Below, piece by piece: positions 1-8,173 of a DNA stretch of 45,577 nt. A model generated the notes under the pieces. That model was not told where the DNA came from, ran no database searches, and saw only the letters and a list, made by a program, of their open reading frames with translations. This DNA comes from Candidatus Nitrosopelagicus sp. (GTDB lineage: Archaea > Thermoproteota > Nitrososphaeria > Nitrososphaerales > Nitrosopumilaceae), in the NCBI GenBank assembly GCA_028344155.1, contig JAOMAI010000006.1, forward strand, positions 1 through 45,577, written 5' to 3'. The position numbers were made by a program, and so were the translations under genes. Position 1 is the first letter of the stretch. Each line of letters opens with the position of its first letter.

Positions 1-2938
1 GGGTTGGTGCTGGGGTTGGGGCAGGTGCTGCTGCGGCTGCCTTTGGAGCAGGACCACTAGCAATTGCTGCTTGTGCTGTCTTTAAGTCATTGTTAATCAT
101 TAGGATGTGAGATTCAACATCGTTGTAAGAAGAGCCAGATGTAATCATGTTTCTCAAGTTCTCTCTCATATCATCTTCAATAGTTTTCATTAATTTACTG
201 TCAACTGCGCCAATTGGTGCTTCTAGGAATTCATAGTTGTCCAAGTATGCAGTACCGACTAGTTCGTGTGCCAAGTCAGCATCGCCATTTGCATATGCTG
301 CTTGTGCGGTAATCAATAATCTATCAATAGTGTCAAAGTATCCGCCGAGGTTTGCTCCACCTTCACCTGCGTTTGCTTGTAGGTTCTTTACAGTTAAGGT
401 TGCTTCATCAGCCTGTTTTAGGACTGTGGATATTGCTTTCTTGTTGTCCACATCAGATGCTATGGATGATAATTGTGATTGTAATTTTGCAAAGTCACTT
501 GCTCCAAGTTCTTTTAATACTTCAGCGTTTTCTTCAGCGATTTCGACTCCGCCGTGTGCAAATGCTACAGTTTCAGCATATTCCATATCATTGATGATGG
601 TGCCTGTGCCGTCAATTGCGTCAACATATTCTACTTTAACTAAGTGTAATCTATCAGAGATACCTGCTAGTGCAAGTGCTTCAGGAGTGCCATCAATACC
701 GTTGTGCTCCATAACAATTTTCTCTACTTGTTTCTTGGTGTCTTTCATTTGTGCTGTCAAGTCTGCAACAGATACTCCATCATTTGCAGAGTCGGAAATG
801 TCCATTGCTTTTTCCATTAATCCGTATAGTTCATTGGCTTTTGCTGCACCTATTGAGTCGGTGACATATGGGTCGAGTGTTCTGTAATAGTATAATCCTT
901 CATAGGCATATTTCTTTGCAGAATATGTGTCATCTTCATTATATTTGATAAGTGCCTCTTCTAATTCTTCAACTGTTTTTAATTCGAAAATATCTAACAT
1001 GTTATCTTTAACTACACCGGAGTATAGTCTGAGTTTTGATGGGTCATTTTCAATTGCTGTGAGTAGTGCTAGTGTTGCTGGGTCTTTGTCAGCGACTTTG
1101 AATTTTGTTTTAACAATGTCTACCCAGTCAATGTATGCTGATGAGTTATTCTTTGATACTGCATCTTCCATCATGACCATGCCAAGTGTGTAAATTGATT
1201 TTTCTTGGCATTGAATCCATAGTTTTGCTTGTTTGTTATCGCCATCTTTGTAATTTTGTTCTGCTTTATCATAACATTCCATAATTACGTTGTGAGTTGC
1301 TCTATCGTGCATTTGTGCTGCACTTGCAAAGTGTTTATTGTAAATTGCTTCAGCATCTGCTAGAAGTGCTAGTGATTCATCAGTAGTTTCTGCTTTGTAT
1401 GCATTACCGAGTGTTTTCTTTACTTTGGCCCATTGTTCACCAAGTTTTACTGTATCTTCAGCAGCTGGTGAGCCAGATGTAACTAAGTCTTGTGCAGTAT
1501 CAAGGTCAGTAGTGATTTTTTGGATTTGTGCTTGAACTAAGGTAGCAGATGAACCAGATTCGATCATGTTTCTTAAGTTCTCTCTCATTTCATTTTCAAT
1601 TTCTTTCATTAAGAAAGTGTTGTATTCTCCAATTGGAGCCTCTAAGAATTCATAGTTGTCCAGGTATGCGGTGCCGACTAGTTCGTGTGCTAATTCAGCA
1701 TCACCATTTTCATATGCTGCTTGTGCTGTAATCAATAATCTATCAATAGTGTCAAAGTAACCACCAAGGTTTGATCCACCTTCACCTGCGTTTGCTTGTA
1801 GGTTCTTTACAGTTAAGGTTGCTTCGTCAGCTTGTTTTAGAACTGTTGAAATTTTTACTTTGTTGTCTACATCAGAGGCAATACTTGCTAATTGTGATTG
1901 TAATTTGGCAAAGTCACTTGCTCCAAGTGCTTTTAATACTTCAGCGTTTTCTTCAGCGATTTCGACTCCGCCGTGTGCAAATGCTACAGTTTCAGCATAT
2001 TCCATATCATTAATGATAGTGCCTGTGCCATCAATTGCGTCAACATATTCTACTTTTACTAAGTGTAATCTATCAGAGATACCTGCTAGTGCAAGTGCTT
2101 CAGGAGTACCAGCAATTCCGTTGTGTTTCATAACAATTTTCTCTACTTCTTTCTTGGTGTCTTTCATTTGTGCTTTCAAGTCTGAAATAGATACTCCGTC
2201 ATTTGCAGAGTCTGAAATGTCCATTGCTTTTTCCATTAATGCATATAGTTTGTCTGCTTCTCCTTGACCGATTGAGTTTACGACATATGGGTCAAGTGTT
2301 CTGTAATAGTATAATCCTTCATAGGCATATTTCTTTGCGCCGTATGTGTCATCTTCATTATATTTGATTAGTGCTTCTTCTAATTCTTCAACTGTTTTTA
2401 ATTCGAAAATATCTAACATGTTTTCTCTAAATACTTCAGAGTATAATCCTAATTTGGAACCGTCATTTTCAATTGCTGTGAGTAGTGCTAGTGATGCTGG
2501 GTCTTTTGCTTCAACTTTGAATTTTGTTTTAACAATGTCTGCCCATTTGATGTAATCTTTTGCGTTATCATTTGCTACTGCAACTTCCATCATTACTATA
2601 CCAAGTGTGTAAACTGATTTTTCTTGACATTGAATCCATAATTTTGCTTGTTTGTTATCGCCATCTTGATAATTTTGTTTTGCTTTGTCATAACATTCCA
2701 TGACTACTGCATGAGTATCTGGATCATGTGTTCTTGCTGCTCCTGCAAATTCACTCATGTAAATTCCGCGAGCATCTGCTAGAAGTTTTAGTGATTCTTC
2801 AGTTGTTTCTGCTTTGTATGCATTGCCAAGTGTTTTCTTAATTGCTGCCCATTCATCACCAAGAGCTGCTTCTGCTTCTGATGCCATTGGCACTAAAAGA
2901 AGTGCCATTAATGGTGCTAGTAAAATTAACTTGTTCAC
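1..2938 (-). CDS. Secreted tandem-repeat protein, 3' end truncated at window start; two 473-aa repeats followed by a Pro/Ala/Thr-rich segment
   Basis: Reverse-strand reading from GTG 2938 is open to the window edge: (M)NKLILLAPLMALLLVPMASEAEAALGDEWAAIKKTLGNAYKAE... with signal-peptide-like N-terminus, ending ...AAIASGPAPKAAAAAPAPTPAPT. Absent from the ORF track because no stop lies in the window. Repeat unit contains AYLDNYEFLEAPI...ENLRNMI, shared with the adjacent FTR1 protein. Confidence 0.85.
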   Translation of the reverse strand, partial: MNKLILLAPLMALLLVPMASEAEAALGDEWAAIKKTLGNAYKAETTEESLKLLADARGIYMSEFAGAARTHDPDTHAVVMECYDKAKQNYQDGDNKQAKLWIQCQEKSVYTLGIVMMEVAVANDNAKDYIKWADIVKTKFKVEAKDPASLALLTAIENDGSKLGLYSEVFRENMLDIFELKTVEELEEALIKYNEDDTYGAKKYAYEGLYYYRTLDPYVVNSIGQGEADKLYALMEKAMDISDSANDGVSISDLKAQMKDTKKEVEKIVMKHNGIAGTPEALALAGISDRLHLVKVEYVDAIDGTGTIINDMEYAETVAFAHGGVEIAEENAEVLKALGASDFAKLQSQLASIASDVDNKVKISTVLKQADEATLTVKNLQANAGEGGSNLGGYFDTIDRLLITAQAAYENGDAELAHELVGTAYLDNYEFLEAPIGEYNTFLMKEIENEMRENLRNMIESGSSATLVQAQIQKITTDLDTAQDLVTSGSPAAEDTVKLGEQWAKVKKTLGNAYKAETTDESLALLADAEAIYNKHFASAAQMHDRATHNVIMECYDKAEQNYKDGDNKQAKLWIQCQEKSIYTLGMVMMEDAVSKNNSSAYIDWVDIVKTKFKVADKDPATLALLTAIENDPSKLRLYSGVVKDNMLDIFELKTVEELEEALIKYNEDDTYSAKKYAYEGLYYYRTLDPYVTDSIGAAKANELYGLMEKAMDISDSANDGVSVADLTAQMKDTKKQVEKIVMEHNGIDGTPEALALAGISDRLHLVKVEYVDAIDGTGTIINDMEYAETVAFAHGGVEIAEENAEVLKELGASDFAKLQSQLSSIASDVDNKKAISTVLKQADEATLTVKNLQANAGEGGANLGGYFDTIDRLLITAQAAYANGDADLAHELVGTAYLDNYEFLEAPIGAVDSKLMKTIEDDMRENLRNMITSGSSYNDVESHILMINNDLKTAQAAIASGPAPKAAAAAPAPTPAPT
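58..2863 (-). repeat. Two in-frame tandem repeats, period 1419 bp (473 aa): copy 1 about 2863-1445, copy 2 about 1444-58
   Basis: Identical anchors are offset by exactly 1419 bp: cttcacctgcgtttgcttgtaggttc at 361 and 1780; aattcgaaaatatctaacatg at 981 and 2400; LGDEW codon 2863 versus LGEQW codon 1444. Long stretches are near-identical. Confidence 0.92.
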
Positions 2939-3030
2939 GAAAAATTCGTTATTGATTTCGTATATAATGCTAAACCTGAATGTAGATTCTTATTCTAGAG
3001 TCTTAGAATATACAACTTGCTTAACTACAA

Positions 3031-5151
3031 CTATTTTTTGGCTTCTACGATTACACAGGCCTGAGAGGATGGATTCAATTCTTTTTTGATTGCATCGATT
3101 ATGTGAGACTTGGATGTGAGTCCCGAAAAATCAACTAATTTCAATTCATTTAGAAGATAAACTTGCGGAGAAATATCAGAGTCAGATGATAGAGATTTGT
3201 TTAGTCCAGATGTGATTTGAGAAATATCACCATCTATTAGTTTTGCATTACTAAGATTGAGTTTTTCCCGACCATACTTATCAATGACAATTACAGGCTG
3301 TATAGTTTTTTTAATCATCAATTTTTTTGTTGTAATTTTTCCAGCAAATACAAAATAATGATCAGTTTCAAATTCAAGATTAATTTTATCTTTAGGCATA
3401 CCAGAAATTTCAAGTGCACGTTCCATTGCATCATCTTTATCAAAAATATTTTTAGCTGTCATGCCATTATCTAATTCAACATTTCCAAATGCAGTTACAC
3501 GTAACAACGATTTTTCTGGAATGTATACACTGTCAACAGAGATAGATTCTGGAGTTGATCCTTTTTCAATAAGTATGTCATGAATTTTTTTGTGAAGTTT
3601 TGATATTTGTTCAGGATTTGGATTTACAACAGTTTCTTCAAGTTGTTCTTGCATCATTGATGATGCAACACCGATTGAAGAGATAACTTCAGCATAATCA
3701 GCTTTATCGTATTGTAATTGTAGTTGTTCTGCAACAAAAGGTGCAAGAACAGATGCACCACCACCTCCACCAATAAGTTTGACTTTTGATTTTTGAAGTT
3801 CAAACTCTTTTATGATTTTTGTAATTTCATTTGTGATATCAAATGAAGCGTTTTGAAGTATAGACAATGCAACTTGTGAGCCAGAGACCCCTAATTTTTT
3901 ACCTAAAATTTCTAACGCAAGCTTTGCAGTTGCAGGATCAGAGTAAGAGTAATCACCTTCAGGTATTCTACCTAGTGCATTTGCGGCACAAGTATTTGTT
4001 ATTGCATACGTTTCGTTTTTACATTTTATGGCAACATATTCTTCAATATCGTTTGGTTTTGGTTTAACAAAAATAATTTCACCAGTTGATAAATCGTCCA
4101 TGGGTGCATAACAAGAATATTTCAAACCAGCAATGTGTGCACTACGTGGTCCAACACCTACAACAATATTTGATTTTACTTGTACCATACTTCCACCTGC
4201 AACACCAAGTACGCGGACATCCATTGACCTAATGCAAGTAGGATGATTCTTTATTGTAACATAACGAATTTCAGGTTTGCCATTTTTTATAATACAAATA
4301 TTGGTACTGGTTCCACCAACTTCAACAAAAATTCCGTTTGTGATTTTTAGATATAGTAATGCACCTGCAACACTTGCGGCAGGACCAGAAAGTACAGTTA
4401 AGATTGGCTTTGTACGAAATGTATCCATGCTTGTAACACCACCATCACCTTTCATTATCATTAATGGAGCAGTTACACCAGTTTCACGAATTGCTTCTTC
4501 AACAAAGTTACCTACCTGAACAGTTTTTGGTAATACGCTAGCATTGATTGCTGCAGTTAAGGTTCTAATCTCGAGACCATAAATTCCAGAAATTTCATGT
4601 GATGCGGTAGATGGGACTTGTTGTTTTGTAGCATGTTCCATGATGAATTCTTCATTTGAAGGATCATCCACACCAAACGCCTCAGTTGCAACTATCACTT
4701 TAGCACCTTCATCTTTTAGCTCCTTAATTGCAGTAGATACTTCAGAATCAGTAATCAGATGAGACGTGTCTAGAAATCGATGAGATGATTTGATATCATT
4801 TTCATGGTTAATTTGTGCATCACGCAGGTTTGTACGTTTTATGACATCACTTTTTTCAGGACCGACACCCATTGCAACAATTCCAACTTTGGCAGTATCA
4901 GATTCTAACAAGGCATTAATTGCCTGAGTAGTACTGTGAGCTATAATTTCAATTTCATCTAATTCAATATGAGATTCTTTTAACAAGTCTGATAACACAG
5001 AGACGATACCTGCAGATACTCCACGTTCGGCTGTATGTGTTGTTGGAATTGTAGAAGTGGATAAAATTTCTCCAGATACAATATCTAACGCTATAGCTTT
5101 TGTAAATGTCCCGCCTACATCAATACCAATTCTAATTCGTCTGTTGCTCAT
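3031..5151 (-). CDS. Hydantoinase/oxoprolinase family protein (HyuA-like)
   Basis: N-terminus RIGIDVGGTFTKAIALD, HSTTQAINALLE, internal GGGGGASVLAPFVAEQL; 706 aa. Start overlaps the end of the FTR1 ORF by 20 bp. Confidence 0.85.
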   Translation of the reverse strand: MSNRRIRIGIDVGGTFTKAIALDIVSGEILSTSTIPTTHTAERGVSAGIVSVLSDLLKESHIELDEIEIIAHSTTQAINALLESDTAKVGIVAMGVGPEKSDVIKRTNLRDAQINHENDIKSSHRFLDTSHLITDSEVSTAIKELKDEGAKVIVATEAFGVDDPSNEEFIMEHATKQQVPSTASHEISGIYGLEIRTLTAAINASVLPKTVQVGNFVEEAIRETGVTAPLMIMKGDGGVTSMDTFRTKPILTVLSGPAASVAGALLYLKITNGIFVEVGGTSTNICIIKNGKPEIRYVTIKNHPTCIRSMDVRVLGVAGGSMVQVKSNIVVGVGPRSAHIAGLKYSCYAPMDDLSTGEIIFVKPKPNDIEEYVAIKCKNETYAITNTCAANALGRIPEGDYSYSDPATAKLALEILGKKLGVSGSQVALSILQNASFDITNEITKIIKEFELQKSKVKLIGGGGGASVLAPFVAEQLQLQYDKADYAEVISSIGVASSMMQEQLEETVVNPNPEQISKLHKKIHDILIEKGSTPESISVDSVYIPEKSLLRVTAFGNVELDNGMTAKNIFDKDDAMERALEISGMPKDKINLEFETDHYFVFAGKITTKKLMIKKTIQPVIVIDKYGREKLNLSNAKLIDGDISQITSGLNKSLSSDSDISPQVYLLNELKLVDFSGLTSKSHIIDAIKKELNPSSQACVIVEAKK

Positions 5152-7363
5152 TTACTTCGGCTCTCGATTTTCTCATTGAAGCGAGGGCTTTTTGTCTCTT
5201 TGGTCTTAGAACAAGCACATAGAGAGATGCTACAAGATATACCGATAGCAAGACGATTTGGCCTACAGTTGTCTCAAGTGTTGGATAAATTCCAGTCATT
5301 GTTGCAACGTTGATGTCTAATCTTGGGATAGTACCAAGCATGCTAGTGTATGGGATGTAATCTAATACCTGGAACTCTCGTATTGCATTTCCTAAGAATG
5401 CAATTGACAAGTAAGCACCAATACCCATTGTTAATCCAAATAATGCACGTAGAGGTAGACGTTTTCCAAGTTTTCTAAATCCAAAGTATATTCCAAGTAG
5501 TGAAATGATACCTGTAATGAATCCTAATCCAACATACAGTTCCATGTATTTAGCAAATGAAAACATCGCTTGATAGAACAGAACAGTTTCAAATCCTTCT
5601 CTGTAAACAGTGAAAAATGACAGCATTATGAACACGGACGTACCTCCGGCAGCAGATGCCTGGAAAACTTTTGCCTTTACAAACTCCATCCATCGTTTAT
5701 GTTCAATCTTATTCAGTATCCAGAAGCTCACATAGAACAGAACCGCTGTTGCAGATAATGCAGCTATCGCCTCAATTAGTTCTCGGTTAGCACCCGAGAT
5801 TTCTATAACATAAGATGCAACAACCCAAGTTACAGCTGTGGCGCCGATTGCAAGTCCTACTCCATAATGCACATATTTTTTGAATTTATGATTTCTTGAT
5901 GCTTCAAGATATGTAATTATGGCACCTAAAATCAAAACAGATTCCAATCCTTCTCTAAAGATTATAGCAAAAGATGAGATGAATGCAATCATTGGTGCAA
6001 TTGTTCCGGTTCCAGAAACAAGACGTTCAGATTCATCTAGAGAACGTTCAATGGAAATAATTGTAGTAGAGATATCTTCAATTGGTGCACCATCGTTAAT
6101 TTGATTTCTTAATGTTGCAAACTGATATTCAACTTCAAATGTAAAATCAGGAGCAATTGCTCTTAATGGAATTTCAACATATTCATAACTGTCCAGATAT
6201 GCGGTTCTTGCACTTGCGTATGCGGCTTGCGTATCACCTAACTCGTAAAAAATTTCGGTTGCCATCAATTGTTCACGGATGAAATCAATCTCATCTCGAA
6301 CTTCAGCTTTTTGACCTTCAGATGCAGAGCCCATTGGTTTTGTTTCTAGATTTGCTCGTGCTTCTGCAATTATTACACCAGATGCTCTCAAATCTATAAC
6401 TTTAGCTTCTGCAGTATCTAGTCTAGGAATAATTGAATCAACCAAAAACGATTTGATTACAGAGGGGTCTTCATAATTTTTGATCTTCGTACGTAATTCT
6501 TCACGCATGTCCCATTCTAATTGATATAATAATTCTGCATCTGCAATTTCAATCTCAGGCTCTAAATATTCAAAGTTTTCAAGGTATGCCTCAATTCCTA
6601 ATTGCTCTGCCTTTTTGTAATCGCCATTATCTAATTCAACCATTAATTCAGAGTATAGTTCTTTTATGACAACATAGAAACTACTACTGTCTTTTCCAAT
6701 AGTTCCAACAACATCAGTTCCAAGCAAATCTCTTTGAACCCAGATATTAGTAGATGCAATTGATGCGTATGGATCTTTGTTTTTTACCATTTCAAACATG
6801 TCGTTGAAAAATGATTCTAATTCTACTTTTTGACGTTCTCCATAATCAGTTCCAGAATAAAATATCTGATTGGCTCTCTCCATGAATCCCACAGCTATTT
6901 GATAAGAAAATTCATCTTCGTTAGTTTCAAAATTTGCATATTGTTCATCAACTATAATCAATAATGAAACTGTGATATTTGGATTGTATTCTACATCCTC
7001 TGGAATTGCTTCAAAAATTTCAATAATTCTTGTTAGTTCAGATGATACCGCAGATAGATTTTCAGAATTAATCTGTCTGGTTTGAAGATCGAGTAATGAT
7101 ATGTGAACCTCATCTGTAAGAGATGCATCAACATTTCTTAATTTTTCTAAATTCTTTGAAAAGTGTGTTGAACCAAATTCTATGAATTTTTTAGTAGAAT
7201 CAAAGTCTTGATTTTCAAGACTTGTCAGTGCAAGATTTAGACTTGTTTCAGTAACTTCTGTAACAGAGTAATATCGTACCTTACTGTTATCAACAGAATA
7301 CGCACTAGGAATTACAACCAATAACATTGCAATTGCAAGTATGGCAAAGATAGAATTCTTCAA
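5132..7363 (-). CDS. FTR1-family iron permease with long N-terminal extracytoplasmic domain
   Basis: Two REGxE motifs (IIFREGLESVLILGAI and YREGFETVLFYQAM), about 7 predicted TM segments, signal peptide, and two AYL[DE]xxEYxE units in the extracytoplasmic region. TTG start. Confidence 0.93.
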   Translation of the reverse strand: MKNSIFAILAIAMLLVVIPSAYSVDNSKVRYYSVTEVTETSLNLALTSLENQDFDSTKKFIEFGSTHFSKNLEKLRNVDASLTDEVHISLLDLQTRQINSENLSAVSSELTRIIEIFEAIPEDVEYNPNITVSLLIIVDEQYANFETNEDEFSYQIAVGFMERANQIFYSGTDYGERQKVELESFFNDMFEMVKNKDPYASIASTNIWVQRDLLGTDVVGTIGKDSSSFYVVIKELYSELMVELDNGDYKKAEQLGIEAYLENFEYLEPEIEIADAELLYQLEWDMREELRTKIKNYEDPSVIKSFLVDSIIPRLDTAEAKVIDLRASGVIIAEARANLETKPMGSASEGQKAEVRDEIDFIREQLMATEIFYELGDTQAAYASARTAYLDSYEYVEIPLRAIAPDFTFEVEYQFATLRNQINDGAPIEDISTTIISIERSLDESERLVSGTGTIAPMIAFISSFAIIFREGLESVLILGAIITYLEASRNHKFKKYVHYGVGLAIGATAVTWVVASYVIEISGANRELIEAIAALSATAVLFYVSFWILNKIEHKRWMEFVKAKVFQASAAGGTSVFIMLSFFTVYREGFETVLFYQAMFSFAKYMELYVGLGFITGIISLLGIYFGFRKLGKRLPLRALFGLTMGIGAYLSIAFLGNAIREFQVLDYIPYTSMLGTIPRLDINVATMTGIYPTLETTVGQIVLLSVYLVASLYVLVLRPKRQKALASMRKSRAEVNEQQTN

Positions 7364-7651
7364 TAATTCCTTACTTTTGAAACCCTATTTTAGGAGAGGA
7401 CTCATTCTATCATCATAGAACAAGATAATCAGATAAGCTTTAAAACAAAAAAGGAAGAGGAAAAAAATAATTTTCTCAAATTCCAGATAGTTAGATCATT
7501 TTACTTCATGATGTTAATGTGATTACAACAAACGGATTATGTGTTATTTCATAAAATTTTATTATTTTTAGAATTGTGTAAGTTCTACAATCTAAGAATT
7601 TAGAAGAGAAATTCCAAAAGTTAAGAATAACAATCTAAGTTCAAAACTAGT

Positions 7652-7659
7652 TTTAATTA
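7652..7659 (+). promoter_or_regulatory. TATA-like element upstream of candidate structured RNA
   Basis: tttaatta centred about 27 nt upstream of 7682-7683, typical archaeal TATA-to-start spacing. Confidence 0.4.
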
Positions 7660-7681
7660 TTAAACAAGAAGAATCTGTATA

Positions 7682-7763
7682 TGCCGTTAGTGACACAGCA
7701 TCGTATGCTTTGATCTAAAAACCAGAATACATGTCGTCAACTACTGGAATGTTGCTAACGGCG
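7682..7763 (+). ncRNA. Candidate structured RNA (multibranched fold)
   Basis: 7682-7695 UGCCGUUAGUGACA pairs with 7750-7763 UGUUGCUAACGGCG (14 pairs: 11 Watson-Crick, 3 G-U). Inside: hairpin AGCAU-CGU-AUGCU (7697-7709) and weaker CCAG/CUGG (7722-7725/7744-7747). Confidence 0.45.
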
Positions 7764-7811
7764 CTTTCCATCTTATTAGAACAAGGTTTTGAAAAGTACA
7801 TCGAATTTTAA
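7731..7811 (+). CDS. Possible 26-aa small protein
   Basis: ATG...TAA: MSSTTGMLLTALSILLEQGFEKYIEF. Overlaps the 3' half of the candidate RNA and competes with a 28-aa antisense reading frame. Confidence 0.25.
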   Translation: MSSTTGMLLTALSILLEQGFEKYIEF

Positions 7812-7813
7812 TA
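7806..7813 (+). promoter_or_regulatory. TATA-like element for the 7836 gene
   Basis: ttttaata centred about 26 nt before ATG 7836, consistent with a leaderless or near-leaderless transcript. Confidence 0.4.
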
Positions 7814-7835
7814 TCGTCATAGTGGTAAACACGTA

Positions 7836-8147
7836 ATGGCAGACAAAAAACCATATGTTTTAGTTAGCGTCTTCAAAGAAGATGCAAAAGAACAAGACGT
7901 AGCACAAGCCGCAGGCAAAATTGCTACAATCATTGACGACTGGAATGCAAAAGGAAACATGATTTGGAGCGGATCATTTGATGATAATAAAACCGCAATG
8001 TCAGTAATTGAAGGAGATCAAGCTACAGCAGAAGGTTTCTTCAACACATACAATGACGCATGCAAATCATTTCTTTCATCATACATGTATCAATGGGATG
8101 CAATGCCACTTTTGTCACTTTTAGGACAAAAGCAAGCAGCTCAATAA
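7836..8147 (+). CDS. Conserved-looking 103-aa protein of unknown function
   Basis: MADKKPYVLVSVFKEDAKEQDVAQAAGKIATIIDDWNAKGNMIWSGSFDD...; complete ORF with promoter-like upstream sequence. Confidence 0.8.
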   Translation: MADKKPYVLVSVFKEDAKEQDVAQAAGKIATIIDDWNAKGNMIWSGSFDDNKTAMSVIEGDQATAEGFFNTYNDACKSFLSSYMYQWDAMPLLSLLGQKQAAQ

Positions 8148-8173
8148 TTGTGAAAATTAATCACAGTATTTTT

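Noticed and set aside
237-2555. Plus-strand ORFs at 237, 352, 927, 1549, 1771, 1860 and 2346
   Set aside because: Antisense to the long open minus-strand repeat gene. They appear in pairs (e.g. 352 and 1771; 927 and 2346) only because the underlying gene is tandemly repeated.
7587-7639. Direct repeat acaatctaag at 7587-7596 and 7630-7639
   Set aside because: Only 10 bp in very AT-rich sequence; two copies, no palindrome; insufficient to call an operator.
7683-7762. tRNA gene
   Set aside because: Right size and a terminal helix, but no GTTCRANNC T-loop, no credible anticodon arm, and the helix runs beyond 7 bp.
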